A DNA stretch of 64,000 nt from the NCBI GenBank assembly GCA_903813345.2, contig CAIIXF020000001.1, positions 12,447,915 to 12,511,914 of the forward strand, given 5' to 3'. The translations under genes were made by a program, and so were the position numbers. The notes beneath the pieces were generated by a model that saw only the letters and a program-made list of their open reading frames with translations, did no database searches and was not told where the DNA came from. Source of the stretch: Owenia fusiformis (taxonomy: Eukaryota > Annelida > Polychaeta > Sabellida > Oweniidae). This document shows positions 1 through 13,152 of this stretch, one piece after another (within the stretch, counting starts at the first letter, position 1; each line of letters starts with the position of its first letter).

Positions 1-413
1 TATCAGTTATCACTGAACGGCACACGAAGAGGCATATATCAGGTATTTCTCCCACATCGAGAATGATTTTGATTTAGACAGATTTTTTCATAATTTTATA
101 AATTAGGATAACATGTATTATGTGAACATTAAAACGACTACAATCAATTTTGAATTTTCTGAATATTTTGATTGCTCGTGTAAGATACTTGCATAGATAC
201 TATCACCGATCCGTATAATCTATTTTTGGTGCCATATACGTGAAATCAAATTAAACTATAACACATAATTTCTACGTCACCACCACAAGTGTTGACATCT
301 TGTCAATATAGTCTCCAACTTTTTTGTGAACGGTGTTCGGCGTTCGGCGTCTGTAACAAATGGTAGACATTTTGCATATTTCGTATATGCCTTGTAATCT
401 TATTTGTTTCTAG

Positions 414-1996
414 GCAATAGTAAGCGCTGGTTTCGTAGAGACCAAACCTGGAGGTGGCACAAACTTGTGGGCTAGTACGATGGCGGGTGGAGTCGCAGGA
501 TGTATTTCAGCGTGTATTTCTAGTCCTTGGTTTATGGTATGGCTTGTTCATTATTCCTTAGATACAGACACATTATCAAATCATAATCAGTGATAACATT
601 TAAAAAGTTTTGGCTTGGAAAGTGGTTCCTCTCATAACTATATGTGTTCGTTACCAGTCCTAAATATCTGCATTTCAAATTGTCTATCACCTGATCAATT
701 GACATCTTGTGCGTCCTTAATCCCTCATCAGAAATGTAGACGCCATCGACAATGATTGCACGTGTAGCGTGCACTGTAGGGCCGCACGTTGTAGCATCTT
801 TGTTCCATTAACAGAGGTGTTACACTTTACAGGTTTTACTGAATAACTATGATTATGTCTTGCGTTGTGATGCCATCTATATTTTGCCCAGTTCAAGACC
901 CAGTTCCAGAGTGAGGCTGCGTCTGCGATAGCAGTTGGTCACCAACGTCATTACGCTAGTCTCAGACAGGCTGTAGCTCAAGTGGTCCGAGAACAAGGAT
1001 TCAAGGTGACTTACCTACTGGATTCATATTTTAAACTTTACGTAAATAAATGCAAAGAAACTTGTATCAACCTTTTTTTAAACACTTAATAACATTATAT
1101 TACTACTATGAAGTTAGAGTTTTGCTTTTTTGGGATGCTGGGGATTTTCTTCCTTTCGACATGTTGTACTCAATTGTTTCTTTTCTTTTTTTCTTTACCC
1201 TTGTGTTGAGTCTACATTTCCATTAATTAATATTGAAATCAATTGTTTTCAAGGGGCTATACAGGGGTGCGACTGGCATCACCATACGAGTAACATGTGG
1301 TTCTGCAGCCGAGATGCCATCTTTTGCCCTCACCAAAGAATTCTTGGACAAATATCAAGTAAATGCAAATTCATTTGAACTTCATAGAATATTGTGTACT
1401 AGTATTGCATTGGGTGAAAATGCGATAATGCTGGTGTATTTATAATAAAATCTAGGCATATACTCGTTTGTCGGGTCTTGAAATCCAATGATTAAAGAAA
1501 TACGCTATCTGTGAATATAAAATGTCCAATATTCAAGAACGCTTTAATTCAAATATAAATTATAATTATTCAAATATAAAAATACAATCCCTGCTCAGTT
1601 GTCCGAAACAGTATTTGAATAAAATATATTTGATTAACTCCATGTTTTCAGATTATGGCTAAAGGTACTTTCATGAACGCGGCAGTATCAAGCATCATTA
1701 GTGGAATAGCAGTGACTGTAGCAATGTGTCCTTTTGACGTGGTGACAACAAGGCTGTATAACCAGGGGCTGGACGCCAAGGGAAAGGGACTTCTATATGA
1801 CAATTTCTTTGATTGTGTATGGAAAATACTCAAACAAGAGGGGCCATTTGGGTTTTATAAAGGATTTGGTGCTCTGTTATTTAGACTTGGACCTCATACT
1901 TTACTTAGTTTAATGCTCTGGGACGCGATGAGAGTTCGATACAACAGATACAAATTACGTGACCTACCTTCAGAAGAAATCAAAGTAAAAATTTAA
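414..1996 (+). CDS. SLC25A35: SLC25A35-type mitochondrial carrier, copy A (3' part)
   Basis: Mitochondrial inner-membrane carrier of the SLC25A34/35 branch, whose substrate is not firmly established. Four exons are visible: 414-536, 892-1005, 1254-1358 and 1652-1996 (stop). All junctions are GT..AG and phase 0. They encode about 228 residues: the end of repeat 1, repeat 2 (FKTQFQ replaces the usual KTHLQ after the splice) and repeat 3 with the carrier signature CPFDVVTTRLYNQG, followed by [17 protein letters not shown], typical of this branch. The exon(s) for the first carrier repeat lie before the window. Compared with copy B at 35515-37455, this gene has an extra intron (1006-1253) inside repeat 2. 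AATAAATAAA near 2097 could be the poly(A) signal. Family call is strong; 34 versus 35 is less certain. Confidence 0.9.
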
Positions 1997-2760
1997 AAAT
2001 GTCTCGTTCGTTCGTTCTCTTATTACGTGTATTCAAATATACATGAATTATTCCACTATACTTTAAGGATATTGTAAACGATTTTAAGCCATCACAATAA
2101 ATAAATAGATGTCATGTTTGTTTGGTCATATGCTCAAAAAATAATCAATGCCAATTAAATCCTTTGTTACATGAATTTTTTAAGGTGTGTCGTCCGACTG
2201 ACTTCAAGATCCCCAATTTTCGAAAACTCGTTTATAAATGCTATTTGAAGCAGGAACAATTTAGAAACTGAATACAAAATCTGCAAAGCATTTAATAATA
2301 AGGTCAAACGCGGAAGGACAATAGATTATTGCAGAACCCAGCGTAAAAATATGAGCCATAACACTTAACGCATAACACATACCAGTCATAACACTTTTTT
2401 AAATTACACTCCCCTCCATAAGTTTGACAACCTTAGCTCCCTCATTGAACTACGTGTTAAAGCCTCTTTACGTTTGAATTTTTATTTACTTAACCGGCGA
2501 TGAGATAACTTGACTTTATTTTTAGACATGAGATAGAGAGAAGTACAAAATATGTTCAATTCTATAGCCTATCCCGGTGCGGATGTTCGAAAAGCGGGTT
2601 GATGACGTCTTGGAATTCCTGCTATATATAAGACAATTTTCATTTTACAAGAATTAATATTTATTGTCATTCCAGTAAAATTATATGGGTTTTGACTGTT
2701 AGTGAGACTATCCTGACTTGTTTTGTCCCTGAGGTAACATGACCATTCCCCTGAGAAAGA
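1997..2760. other. Intergenic spacer between convergent genes
   Basis: No coding signal seen. It separates the ends of the convergent carrier copy A and CAP-sushi genes. AATAAATAAA near 2097 on the plus strand and TTTATT at 2660-2665 (AATAAA on the minus strand, about 100 bases past the CAP gene stop) are plausible poly(A) signals. Confidence 0.5.
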
Positions 2761-5700
2761 CTATTTGACACATTGAATTTTACACTCTGTTACGACCTTT
2801 GTGTTTCTACCAAGAACCCACGCGGAGAATTTCAAGATTTGGGGTCCTACTTCAGCACACTCTATAGTTGTTGTGTATTTTTTTCCTTTATCCAACCAGT
2901 TTGTCAGGCTCCCAGGGCTGTCTGTGGACGCTCCTTCTACATTCACCTTCATGTTTTTACTGGTTCCATCGATTCCATCCATCCTGTTAAAGGGAACTTT
3001 TCATAGGATTATCGGCGACAGAAATAATTTCTCAATAAAGATGGCAGTGTAGTCAATCTGTTCTGCATATCATCATTCTCCAAAAGAGAGAATACAATAG
3101 AATTCTACCACTGCTGCCATCTTTATATCAGACTAAAATATGGAATTTATATGATATTCTGATACAAGAACGGGAATTTGTGTTTCTTTTTTCAGCCTCT
3201 TACCATATGTGATACGTCAATGGTTTATCATTGGGACAGGGGTTTGTGAATCGATATTTAAAGTCAATTGCGAATGGAGCCTCTTGTCCCAATCGTACCA
3301 ATCCTCTCTTGCCTTTACCACAGGATTTTAACTTTGCTTCAAATTCTGCGATGACGCAATCATCTGTAATAAAACAAATATTTACATCTATTCCAACCAC
3401 ATACGTGAATTGTTTGCCCGGCAGATCCACCACCTTGGCTAGTGCAGTAAAACAACGCTGACAACATCCAGGAAACTGATGTGTGAGTAGCTTCAAGTTG
3501 AGACGTTTACTGAGGTTTTGTGTTTCTAACTTAGACTATGATCACTAAATACCTTTTGTGGTATCCAAGCAAACAGTCAACCCGTCCCCACTCCACTTCC
3601 CGTTCTCTAAACACGTCCTCTCCGAAACACCGGTTAGCAAGTAACCATCGTTGCACGTATACGTGATGGTATCTCCCGTTGCCCCTGTGTGTGCAGAGAC
3701 TGACCCATGCATTGGGGGCTCCATCTTCGGACATCCAAATGCTGCATATTGAGATACGATTGCAATATTTAATAAAACGTACTCAAATGACATACTAAGC
3801 TAATATAAAAAATAGGGAGGTAATGAGAAACACCTTTACTTTTTTCTTAGTGTACGTGAAAAAAGTGTACATTGAAAATCGTAAAAGAAATTGCAAGAGG
3901 TATCTGTACGTACAGCAGCCTAACTTCTCGTCACAGAAGTTCCCCAGATCCTTTCGTTTGCAAACGGTTGCGTCTCCAGAAAATATACAGAAGCGTTCCG
4001 CCCCGTCACACTTTGTCTCGCTCTGACAATTTGCCTTTTGTAATCCCCCGGATAACTCGAAGCATGGATCGCAAGTATATTTCACTGTACACACATCTTC
4101 TTTGCAGTCATATTTCATCTTTCCGTTCTCCGGGTCCGATGGAACGTGGCCTTTTGTCCCTGGATATAGTACACAACTTACATATGCTATGTCAATCGAA
4201 TAGGTAAAAAATTCTCATTTTTGAGGATCTTTATTATTGGACGTTAAAAGGATTACCACCCCCTTCTAAATTCGTTTTTCCAGGTACCGTATTAACTGTT
4301 TTCGGGTAAATGAATACTACGAAGGGGAGAAGTAATCCCCAGAAGATCATAATTTTATGTGTTCACGTCATTCCTCATGAAATATGTAGCCTCGCCACAA
4401 CTTTCGAGAAAATCATTTTTAGGTGTTCTTTAACTGAATCTGGGAAATATGCTCCTGTAGAATTTACCTGGTTTTGGTCGACTTGTTGGCCTCGGGGTAG
4501 TTGCCGTGAGAACATTATTTGGGGTAGCTGGTGGTACGGTAGCGTACCTTTTGGGTTTTAGAGGCATAACCCAATTGGCGAACTCTCCAATGAAGTTTCC
4601 AGGGGGAGAATATTCACAACACACAACGTAAGTGTTCAGTCCTCCCTGAAGACCTTGACCCCACCCACACCCCAACTTGATGGATTCTGCCCATACGACC
4701 TAAAAATTGAAGAATGAAATGATTTTCCTTGGAGCATGTGCCCAGATGTATGTGGATAGTATCCTCAGTTTGTTTTAAGTGCAGATAGTATCCTTAGTTT
4801 TTCGCATCACGATAAACCATGACATCTCATTTCTTCTCAGCCCTGAGTTTCAGGTGAAACAGAAAGATGCTATGAGTATCAGAATGAGTTTCTCGGGCTC
4901 GGCCTGGTTCTTTCGGACAATAAAGGAAGAGTCATCTACACCCCTCAATAAAGGACGATTCTCGGTTTGGAGAACGAAGTTCATCAATATAAATGAGCAT
5001 TATCCCTGCTTCGGACAAATTTGATTTTTTTTACATAATATAGAGTTGAAGGTCTTCTTTTGAATGGTCATAATTTAATTTGGGTAATATTTCTAGATTT
5101 TTCGCAAAAAAATATTAGCGCAGTACACTTATGAACTTTTTTCCCCAAATCGAGACTTGTATTTTATTGAATCGGTCTAATTGATCGTTATCCCTGCTTC
5201 AGACCAATTTGTTATTTTTACATCTTGTAGATTTAAATGTCCTCTTTTGAATATTCATAGTTTAATTTGGGTAATATTTCTATATTTTTCATGAAAAAAA
5301 TTATTAGCCCAGGAGACTGTTCTCCAAACCGAGAATCGTCCTTTGGCAACCGAAATTGGACGTCCGATTGTCAAGCTTTTCGAGGGGAGTGTAAGTGCAG
5401 AGCCAAGAGGAACATAGTATTTTAGCAGGAAGTTTTTTAACATCAATAACAATTTGCTGACCTGCAGACCACTTTTCCTTTCTTATGATTACATTCAAAT
5501 AAATTGAAGAAGCGATATGTCTATGAAAAATTGTTTTCAAGTCAGAATTACAAAATGTACATTTGATGACATTAAATTGGTTGAGAAATATTGAAATGGC
5601 AGACCAATTCCTAGATCTTAATGATCACCCTGTATCGTACACAGAAGTGCGTGGATATTACCAACCTGAGTAAAATGTCCGGTTCTTCTGTCAAACTTTG

Positions 5701-7484
5701 GGTTTCCGTACTTGTAACTACTTATTTCATCGTACCTACAATAAGTAACCGTATTTAGATTTGATTCAAAGATTTTTGGGATTACATTGGGAAATCGTAT
5801 TTATATTATATAATGCCTATGACAAATGGTGAGCGCATCAAAAATGTTGGAATTCATTTTATTTACAAGAATAGTGTAAACGGGAAAACATAAACAATTA
5901 TCCATACAGCTTTCAACATCTTTTAAGAACATACTGTGTTTCAAGAGGGAAATATAGATTTATACATCTGATCAAATATCGAAGTCAGTGAACAAATGAA
6001 AAAAAATAAGATAAAGGAAAAATCAATACAGATATAAGGAACAAAATTAGGCCTTTTATTGCTCTTTTCAAAATATAAAATAAATTTAGTAAAGTGATTG
6101 GTTTATCATCTATTGTTTGAGATGGTTCACTCCGAGGACCATGACATTACTACAAACTGAAGAAACTCGTGTCAAATAAGTACATGTTCCTGTGAATGAC
6201 TAGCTTTTACTTTTTTAGGTTCCCCATACTCACCAACTTTGTGTTGCTTCGGCCCCTAGGTTTTCCAATTCTGATAAGCGAAGTGGTACAACTTCTTTAA
6301 TTTTGTATAAATTCTCCCCAGCTTCGTCAGGTCGAACTCTCCAATTTGAGTGATCTAATCTACAGAAACAATGGCCAGTTTGTTTTGTTTGTTGGTTTGT
6401 TTGTTTTGATATATTGATCGATTTCTTGATTGGTCGGATTGATTGATTCTTTGATGGATTTTTATCAATATATCAATAGGTCATTTATTTGTATGTCTAT
6501 CAATTTGTTTTTGTTTTTGTTTACTGGGATGACAATAAATATAAATTCTTTTAAAAATGAAGATATTGTTGTTTAAAGATATTTCAGATTGCATCACACA
6601 CGCAGCATCGTTCTTTACTGCCAAAGAATCAATCAAACAATCAAACGGTCAGGAAAATACTGAATAGCTGATAATGCTTTATATAGTTTGAAATCGTCGT
6701 TTTAAATAACTACGTTTACGTCCGCATTGTTAATTGTTTTATTTGAATAATCCAATTAATGTAAATGATGTTAATACAAGAGAGTGTCACCTATTTTAAT
6801 CAAAGTTTAAACAATATAAAGTAAATAAAATGGGATGTACCAACTAAATAACAATACGATTATACGTTAAACCAGGATGCTGGTCATTATAACGTTTAGT
6901 ATTGTATGATATGAATTATATTTTAAATTATTGTATACCGTATGTAGAACTAAATAATGAAACGACGACCCTTTGAACGAGGATACTTTTCATCATACTT
7001 TTTATTATTGACTGATGTGAGTGTATATCGGAAATTCTTGGAATGAATCTCAGAATCTCGTTATTTAGCCCAAGGGAGTTACATTAAAATAATTTTTCAT
7101 AAAGATAGACAAAAATATGATGTAGAAGAAAATTCCAAAATGACCGATATTATAGTAAAACAAAGCATTATTGTATATGTAAATGTAATTACAGATTTTT
7201 TATCAATAAACAAGTAATAAGTAGACATAGACTTGAAAAGGTATATAGGCTACTATTCAAAATCAAAATTTATTAACTTACGTATTTGTTGCTGCTAGAT
7301 GTTCACACCATTTACTTGCAAAGTCAGCTAATTCAGTGTCCCATGTCATCGGAGGAGTTCCCACATGTAGAGCCCTTAATTGATTATTTCTTAATAATGT
7401 CGCCTCTTCAAATGTTAAAGTATCTCCTAATATCAGCTGGCATAGAAAAATGTACAGACTCGTGATTTGTACATTAAAGTACAT
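2761..7484 (-). CDS. Secreted CAP-domain protein with sushi modules, 482 aa
   Basis: Probably a secreted CRISP/SCP-family protein. Eight exons on the minus strand: 7484-7282, 6359-6234, 5735-5666, 4699-4468, 4159-3914, 3741-3553, 3363-3204, 2983-2761; phases agree throughout. Residues 1-20 form a signal peptide. The CAP domain (about 21-170) shows His71, GENLY (82-86), the CAP1 signature GHFTQVVW (129-136) and the CAP2-type YVVCCEYSPPGN. A Thr/Pro-rich linker (about 183-210) follows. Residues 211-292 are Cys-rich and partly sushi-like. A clear CCP/sushi module occupies about 294-352 (GCPKMEPPMHGS, then CNDGYLLTG and GKWSG). Residues 356-482 form a Cys-paired, beta-rich-looking tail I cannot name. 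The start Met was chosen because it gives a good signal peptide; a cryptic acceptor inside it (CTATGCCAG) leaves a small chance of an upstream first exon. Function unknown; CAP proteins occur in venom, immunity and reproduction. Confidence 0.85.
4950..5344. repeat. Small inverted and direct repeat cluster in CAP-gene intron 3
   Basis: A 26 bp sequence at 4950-4975 (AAAGGACGATTCTCGG...) recurs perfectly inverted at 5319-5344. Between them, about 110 bp at 5001-5110 is repeated directly at about 5186-5297, sharing TATCCCTGCTTC and TTTAATTTGGGTAATATTTC. It resembles a decayed foldback element. No coding role seen. Confidence 0.7.
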
Positions 7485-7973
7485 TTTCTGTCTTTGACAT
7501 GCGTTTCTTGTACTCCTGAAACTGTACACATGAGTGCTTTTATTGAAGTGAGAAATGTAAATTGAATAGCATGCATATTTATCAATAATATTACAAATAT
7601 TTGACAGCAGCGCTTATACAAAGCATATCCACCGATGTATTTATCACAAATGTATTTACCTGTCCAGGGCAGTAAATGCTCAGCCTCCCCAATCCATCGG
7701 ATAGACAAAATTTATCCTTCACGATCTTGGCAAATCAAAAGTTGACCAACTTAGCAACTCGTTGTCTTGACAGTTAATAAGAATATTTTTCTCAAAACCT
7801 TTTAATCGACCTGGTAACTTTTTTAAAATACATCACTTTGTAAATTCGTTATCAATCATCTTATAAATATAAAAGACTTAAATAATATTGTGTTTCAAGA
7901 CATCTCGATCTACGAAGGTTGTCCCAGAAATAGTGCATTAAGGTGCTCCAAATGACTAAATTGACAGATGGCT

Positions 7974-8150
7974 TTAATGCTTCAGTCACATTTGATCTAC
8001 GGCAACCGTCTGGCGGGCGTAGCTTCCCAAAATCAAAAGAAATGTGCAGCGTGAAATAAAGGGTTAAGCAGTGCAATGTAGATTTTCTATATCAATTTTG
8101 TGACGGCCACCGAACGCCTACCGTAGAGCAAACGTGACCGAGGCTTTCGT
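7974..8150. mobile_element. Palindromic MITE-like element
   Basis: Left arm CAGTCACATTTGATCTACGG near 7983 is matched, inverted, by the right arm ending near 8150 (reverse complement begins CGGTCACGTTTGCTCTACGG). The arms diverge toward the centre. A second copy begins near 63876 with AGTCACATTTGCTCT and GTAGCTTCCCAAAATC and is cut by the window end, so this is a dispersed family. No coding content. Confidence 0.7.
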
Positions 8151-9354
8151 TGGGATATTAACTTTCAATGTTAGGAAGTAAAATGAGAAAATGATTTTTC
8201 TCCAAAGAATCATACTGTTAAACCAGTGTATTCCTTCAGTCATAATGTATTTACTTTGTTAGATCAAGATACCAGAGAATATTGTTGACTGAAAATCCTA
8301 AGATAGTCTAATGCTAGGATTTTCAAAATGAGTCTTGCCAATAACCTACAAATTCCTTGTTCACTGCGTTTCTTGATTATCTTGATGGCCAGAAAAGACT
8401 TTTTCCCTGGCCTTACCAATGTCCGTGACCTCCTTGCCCACGTGATGGAAATAAAATTGCCGTCTATGATTCCAGCATGAAACCTTTTTGGACACAATGA
8501 ATATTTACCAGAAATGACAAATAGTAGGATTTACATAAATAAATCATCAGGTTTATTCACAAAAGGAATCCTTATCTACGAGCTTATTCAATTTCTTTTT
8601 CTTAACAATTACATCTGCATAATCCGGATACTTCGCCTTTTAATTTAATCTCTTGTCGAAGCCAGAGATTATTCAATAAATAACGAATTTAAAAAGTCAT
8701 ATTTCATTTAAATAAAAAAATATTTTCATACATCTAGTTAATGAGCCTAACGGATGAAAGAGCTTACCAGAGGACAAATGATGACCTTGCTACTGTTGGT
8801 ATATAATGCAAAAATGTAATCCATTGTAAAGTGCAGATATAAGGAGATCAACTGTTTGATCGTCTGTCTGGAATTTGGAACTAAATGGTATGACCTCAAT
8901 AATAGTACTAATGAAATATTTTTGTAATTGGTCATCTTACAGACGATGTGATTATAAAGATCTGAAAGTTTTGTTTTAAAGAAAAATTTGTTTTAGCGCC
9001 CTGTCGCCCATTTTCCACGTTGTACCAAGACAAGTCAGTGATGTAAGAACGTAGAAGATTTCGTGTTTTCGCTATTTTCTTCATTCACGTTTGAATATCG
9101 TCGACGATTCATAGTCCAAATCCATACCTTATGTTAATCCTATCATTCAAAAATTAAAATCTGTCGTTGGCAATATGAAAGACATGTTATGGTGATCCAC
9201 ATCAAAATTAGCACATATATACGGGTCATTCAGGTAAAAACATTATTGTTGCTTAGACAAATGAAATATGGCAAAAGCAGAAGTGTTGTTTCAGTTTTAA
9301 TTGACTGATGTTCAATCAGAAATCAGACACAACTGAAATGTTTTATAAAATTAT

Positions 9355-9650
9355 GAGTTCAATCTTAAGTCAGATTTGAACTTCTGAGAACTTGTAGCTG
9401 ATCTTGAAAAAACTTTGGTTATTTGAAGCAAGTATAAAAATACCTTTTTGACTTTGTGAGGGTCATTGAAGATAAAATCTCATATCTCAAGTCAGATTTG
9501 ATTGGTCAATTTGAAGCAAGTTGAAAAAGGACCTTTTTGACCTTGAGAAGGTCAAATTTTAAATCTAAAGTCAGATTTGCAGTCAGACTGCTGGTGAACT
9601 TGAACTTGTAGATGATATTGAAAAAACATTTGGTCAATTTGAAGACTGCA
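9355..9650. repeat. Diverged tandem repeat, about 120-150 bp unit
   Basis: About two and a half diverged copies share AAGTCAGATTTG, TTGAAGCAAGT, a CTTTTTGAC segment and ACTTGTAG.TGAT.TTG. No open frame spans it. Confidence 0.6.
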
Positions 9651-10199
9651 TCATTTTTTGTAAAATTCAAACAAATCTTTCTTTGGCTCGATTATGCCAC
9701 AATCGCACCCGCCCCCTGACTGGAAACCAATTTATTTGGCGATTGCACCCCCTGACTGAAAGCTGGCTTCACCCCTGCACAATGTCTGTTACATGTATTA
9801 ATATCATAGAATCATATTACAGAATAAAATTATGTATTCACAATAAAAGCCACAAAGCGCTTATTTCATTGTTTATACTTTTATTTCAATATTGTCATAT
9901 CATATAAAACCAACTGTGTATCAAAGTAAAATGCACTTTTATCATTAAACTATTAAAGTTATAAACATGATTAAAGACAATGCCTACTTAACTTGAAATA
10001 AAACTGTCCATATTAAGTACAATAAACATTAGTTTCAAGTCAAAATTGGTTGAATATTAATGAATCAAAGCCACACGGATGTAAATGTGTATTGCTTAAA
10101 CTTTCCCTGAACAATTGTGTACTTTTTTATTTTATACATCTGTACATAGTGGAATGGAATCTAACTATACTTTTTAAACAGGGGGGGGGGGCTTTTATA

Positions 10200-10260
10200 C
10201 AGTAAAACCACTACATGTGAACACTGTTCCCTATAAAGTGAACACTGTCAGCTCAATTGT
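10200..10260. mobile_element. Pogo/Tigger-like MITE fragment
   Basis: Starts with TACAGTAAAACCACTACATG followed by two GTGAACACTGT motifs, the same end as the other CAGTAAAACCTGT elements in this window. No matching right end was identified. Confidence 0.5.
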
Positions 10261-11159
10261 GAATTGGCTGATCTAATATGTCTATGGGGAGCATCTCAAA
10301 TAAACATGTCCTAAATCTTACTTTATGAATACTTTAAAGAGAGTGAATATAATCTCCACGCCAAAGTAAAGGATGACAAAGGGTGACAAAAATCAAATAA
10401 GAATAGCACCACTGAACTGATATGACCTCATATCCATAGCCATTTCTTATCAAATGATGATTTATAATGGGAGATGATTTAAATTGTATCGTTAAAGAAC
10501 TGTTTCATCACAACTACCCGTTTGAATACATTGAAAACACATGACATGCATCATTTAATATCTACTACTTATGAATTTGCATGGAATCTAATATAATTAT
10601 CATCTAGTACTATACAAAGATGACTAATAAAATAAGTTGTGGTATTTTTGTCGCCTTTTCTCATTCTTTACCATTTCTATTTCTGCTCACATTTTATTGG
10701 TTGATAAGGCAGGTAAGGGCAACACTTTTCCATGCATTTTTCAGAAATATATTCACTCAGACATGGATCTGTGAAAATGCACTTTACCTCATTGTTTTTC
10801 AATTGCCACTGGCTTTTGGTTATTTTGTATGCCCTAGCTATTCCCTTGTATACATGTATAAGTTTCACTCTATGTACATTTCACTGAGAAACAGCACACT
10901 TTAGAACAAAGGATATATATTATATGATCATGTATAAACCCTGATAAAATAAGTAAAACCGATGGAAACGGAAGAGATTAGAAAATATTGGAAAATGTTC
11001 AAGTTGGTTTATTTATGAATGTATGCTTTGTAAATCACATATATTAAAGAAAAAATAATGCTTAAAATAATGCTTTGCTTGTTGTGATAATATTGTTTGG
11101 AATCAATAATATTGTTTGGAATCACACATTCCAACTTTCATCCTATTCAAGATAACATA

Positions 11160-11839
11160 CAGTAAAACCTGTGTATATTGAACATTTTTTGCTGAGAAAA
11201 TGCTCAGTGTTGGTAGGTAGGTGTTCACTAGAGAGAGGGAAATTTATATAGAAGTCAGTAGAGTATGTGCTGAGGAAAGGTAGACAGGTGTTCACTACAG
11301 AAATATGGTAATTTATACAGAAGTCAGTAGAGTATGTGCTGAGGAAGGGTATCCAGTAGAGACAGGTGTTCACTAGAGAGAGGTATTCACTAGGGGTACC
11401 GCGAGCGCTCGAGTGCTCGAGCAATTCACCTCCGATACGAGCTGTATCGATACATAAAATGAATATCGGTCGTATCGTTTTTTGAAAAACTCAGAGGTTA
11501 GAGATGACAGACAGTCATAGTTACGTATCTTGCTTGCCGCCTTCGTTTGCCCCGATAGTTCCCGAATACCACACGTCGTTTAGATGTTTTAATCGATGTT
11601 AGCAATTAGCATATTTTACAACTTTCTTTGTCGTGATGTGAAATAAACGTAATCTGGCTGAAGTACTTCCGGCTTTACAAGTTTGAAAAATTAGCAAAGT
11701 TAAGTTTTACTTCAATTTACGCTGTATCATTGTATCGTATCGTTCGTATCGTATCGCGAGGTCAGTATCGTAGAAACGTATCGATATTAAATTTATTATA
11801 TCGTGGTACCCCTAGTATTCACTAACACAGGTTTTACTG
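11160..11839. mobile_element. Pogo/Tigger-like MITE, interrupted by a hAT element
   Basis: The left end CAGTAAAACCTGTG at 11160 and right end CACAGGTTTTACTG ending at 11839 are inverted. The interior carries repeated GTTCACTA.AGAGAGG motifs and two near-identical blocks ending GTCAGTAGAGTATGTGCTGA. The element is split by the hAT insertion at 11391-11814. Superfamily is inferred from end sequence and TA-rich flanks only. Confidence 0.7.
11391..11814. mobile_element. hAT-type MITE with 8 bp target duplication
   Basis: Ends TAGGGGTACC and GGTACCCCTA are perfect 10 bp inverted repeats. They are flanked by the identical 8 bp GTATTCAC at 11383-11390 and 11815-11822. The 8 bp duplication and TAGGG-type ends are typical of hAT transposons. 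The 424 bp interior has no transposase and is rich in GTATCG/CGATAC motifs. It inserted into the pogo-like MITE around it, so it is younger. Confidence 0.88.
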
Positions 11840-12539
11840 CAGTGAATAAATGAAGTATGAAATGCCACATTACATTGTAATTACTAACAATACCATATTT
11901 CATCAGAGCTTCCATCATATTATATACATTCTCCAAATTGTTACTAAATAGAACTGTTATAACATGATGCTATATCTATTTCATTTCTACATACATATGT
12001 AGATATAAAACAGGGTTGCTAAATATCCTGTTATATTAACATATCAATATAATAAATCAGACAGGAATTATATTTTGGATAATTGTTTTTATTCCCTGGC
12101 TAAAGGACTTAACACTGTCTATATTTGGCAATTTTTTGTACAATCCCTCTTTAACAAAAAGGATGGATAGATTATGTACACTGTATTGTAATGTATATTC
12201 TATTCACACAAACCTCTAAGTATCACATATATACCTCATTATCATTTTGAATAAGTTCTAAAATCACTCTTAGATAGTGTATAAGAAATTGTATTTGTAC
12301 TGTCCCATATGTGCAAAATGGCTCATTTGGCATTGCATACACATGGAAATAATTAACAAGGCATTAATATGACAAAATGTCACCACCTGGGTGCAATAAC
12401 ATGTATATAAGTGTAACCTGGCTTAGCTACAGATGCACCACACCACACCACAAATACCAAGGGATATTTAAATAGTGGCTTTAACAATTCGACTATGCCA
12501 AACTGCTGTAATCTCCATAGACAGTGTGTATTTGAATTT

Positions 12540-12940
12540 TCCAGATCTTTCTCTGCCACTATAATACCATACATCTGTCACAAATACTCTCTGTCACTAT
12601 AACCTCATACCGGTCACTATAATATCATACCCCAGGTAGATAATATCATATTCATCTATAAGTATAAGTAAAATATCAAACATACATATCATCTGTCAAT
12701 GTACTCACAGATCTCTAACACTATAATCTCCCATATTTAAAATGTGTATGTACATCATATACTATAATATCACAGATCCATCACTATAGTATCATACACA
12801 CATATGTCGATATGATATCTGTGTCACTATAATATCATACTTGTCACTATAATATCATACCAAGGATACTATAATACCAGATCTCTCTCACTACAAGCTC
12901 ACACATCTATCATAATATCATACCTCTGGTACTACAATCT
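12540..12940. repeat. Diverged tandem repeat with CACTATAATATCATAC core
   Basis: The core CACTATAATATCATAC and variants recur about ten times, separated by CTCTGT, CATCTGTC and ACAGATC-like pieces. It lies just downstream of the TRIM gene stop, possibly in its 3' UTR. No coding signal. Confidence 0.6.
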
Positions 12941-13152
12941 CAACATTATATTTAAATTGCCAACCATTCACAATTGTCTATTCAATCTGAACAAATCTTT
13001 CAGATTCCTGTTACTATGAAATATTTTGAATTCATGTATCAATATGCAGGACTCCATTGCATAATTGTCTATTCAATCTGAACAGATTTATCAGATCTCA
13101 GTCCCTATAAATCATCATTCTGTAGGCCTATCACAATCTCTGTCTCCCAATC

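Larger units (their letters stand above)
7485..13152. other. Repeat-rich intergenic region, no gene seen
   Basis: Both neighbouring genes run on the minus strand: the CAP gene starts at 7484 and the TRIM gene ends at 13153. No exon with family resemblance or good coding character was found in 5.7 kb. It holds a palindromic MITE (7974-8150), diverged tandem repeats (9355-9650 and 12540-12940), a G run near 10180, and pogo-like and hAT MITEs (11160-11839). Reading frames here are short and match nothing I recognise. Confidence 0.6.

Noticed and set aside
1130-1445. Two overlapping plus-strand open frames, 70-82 codons
   Set aside because: One is an off-frame reading of carrier copy A exon 3 and its introns; the other is the true exon frame extended into introns.
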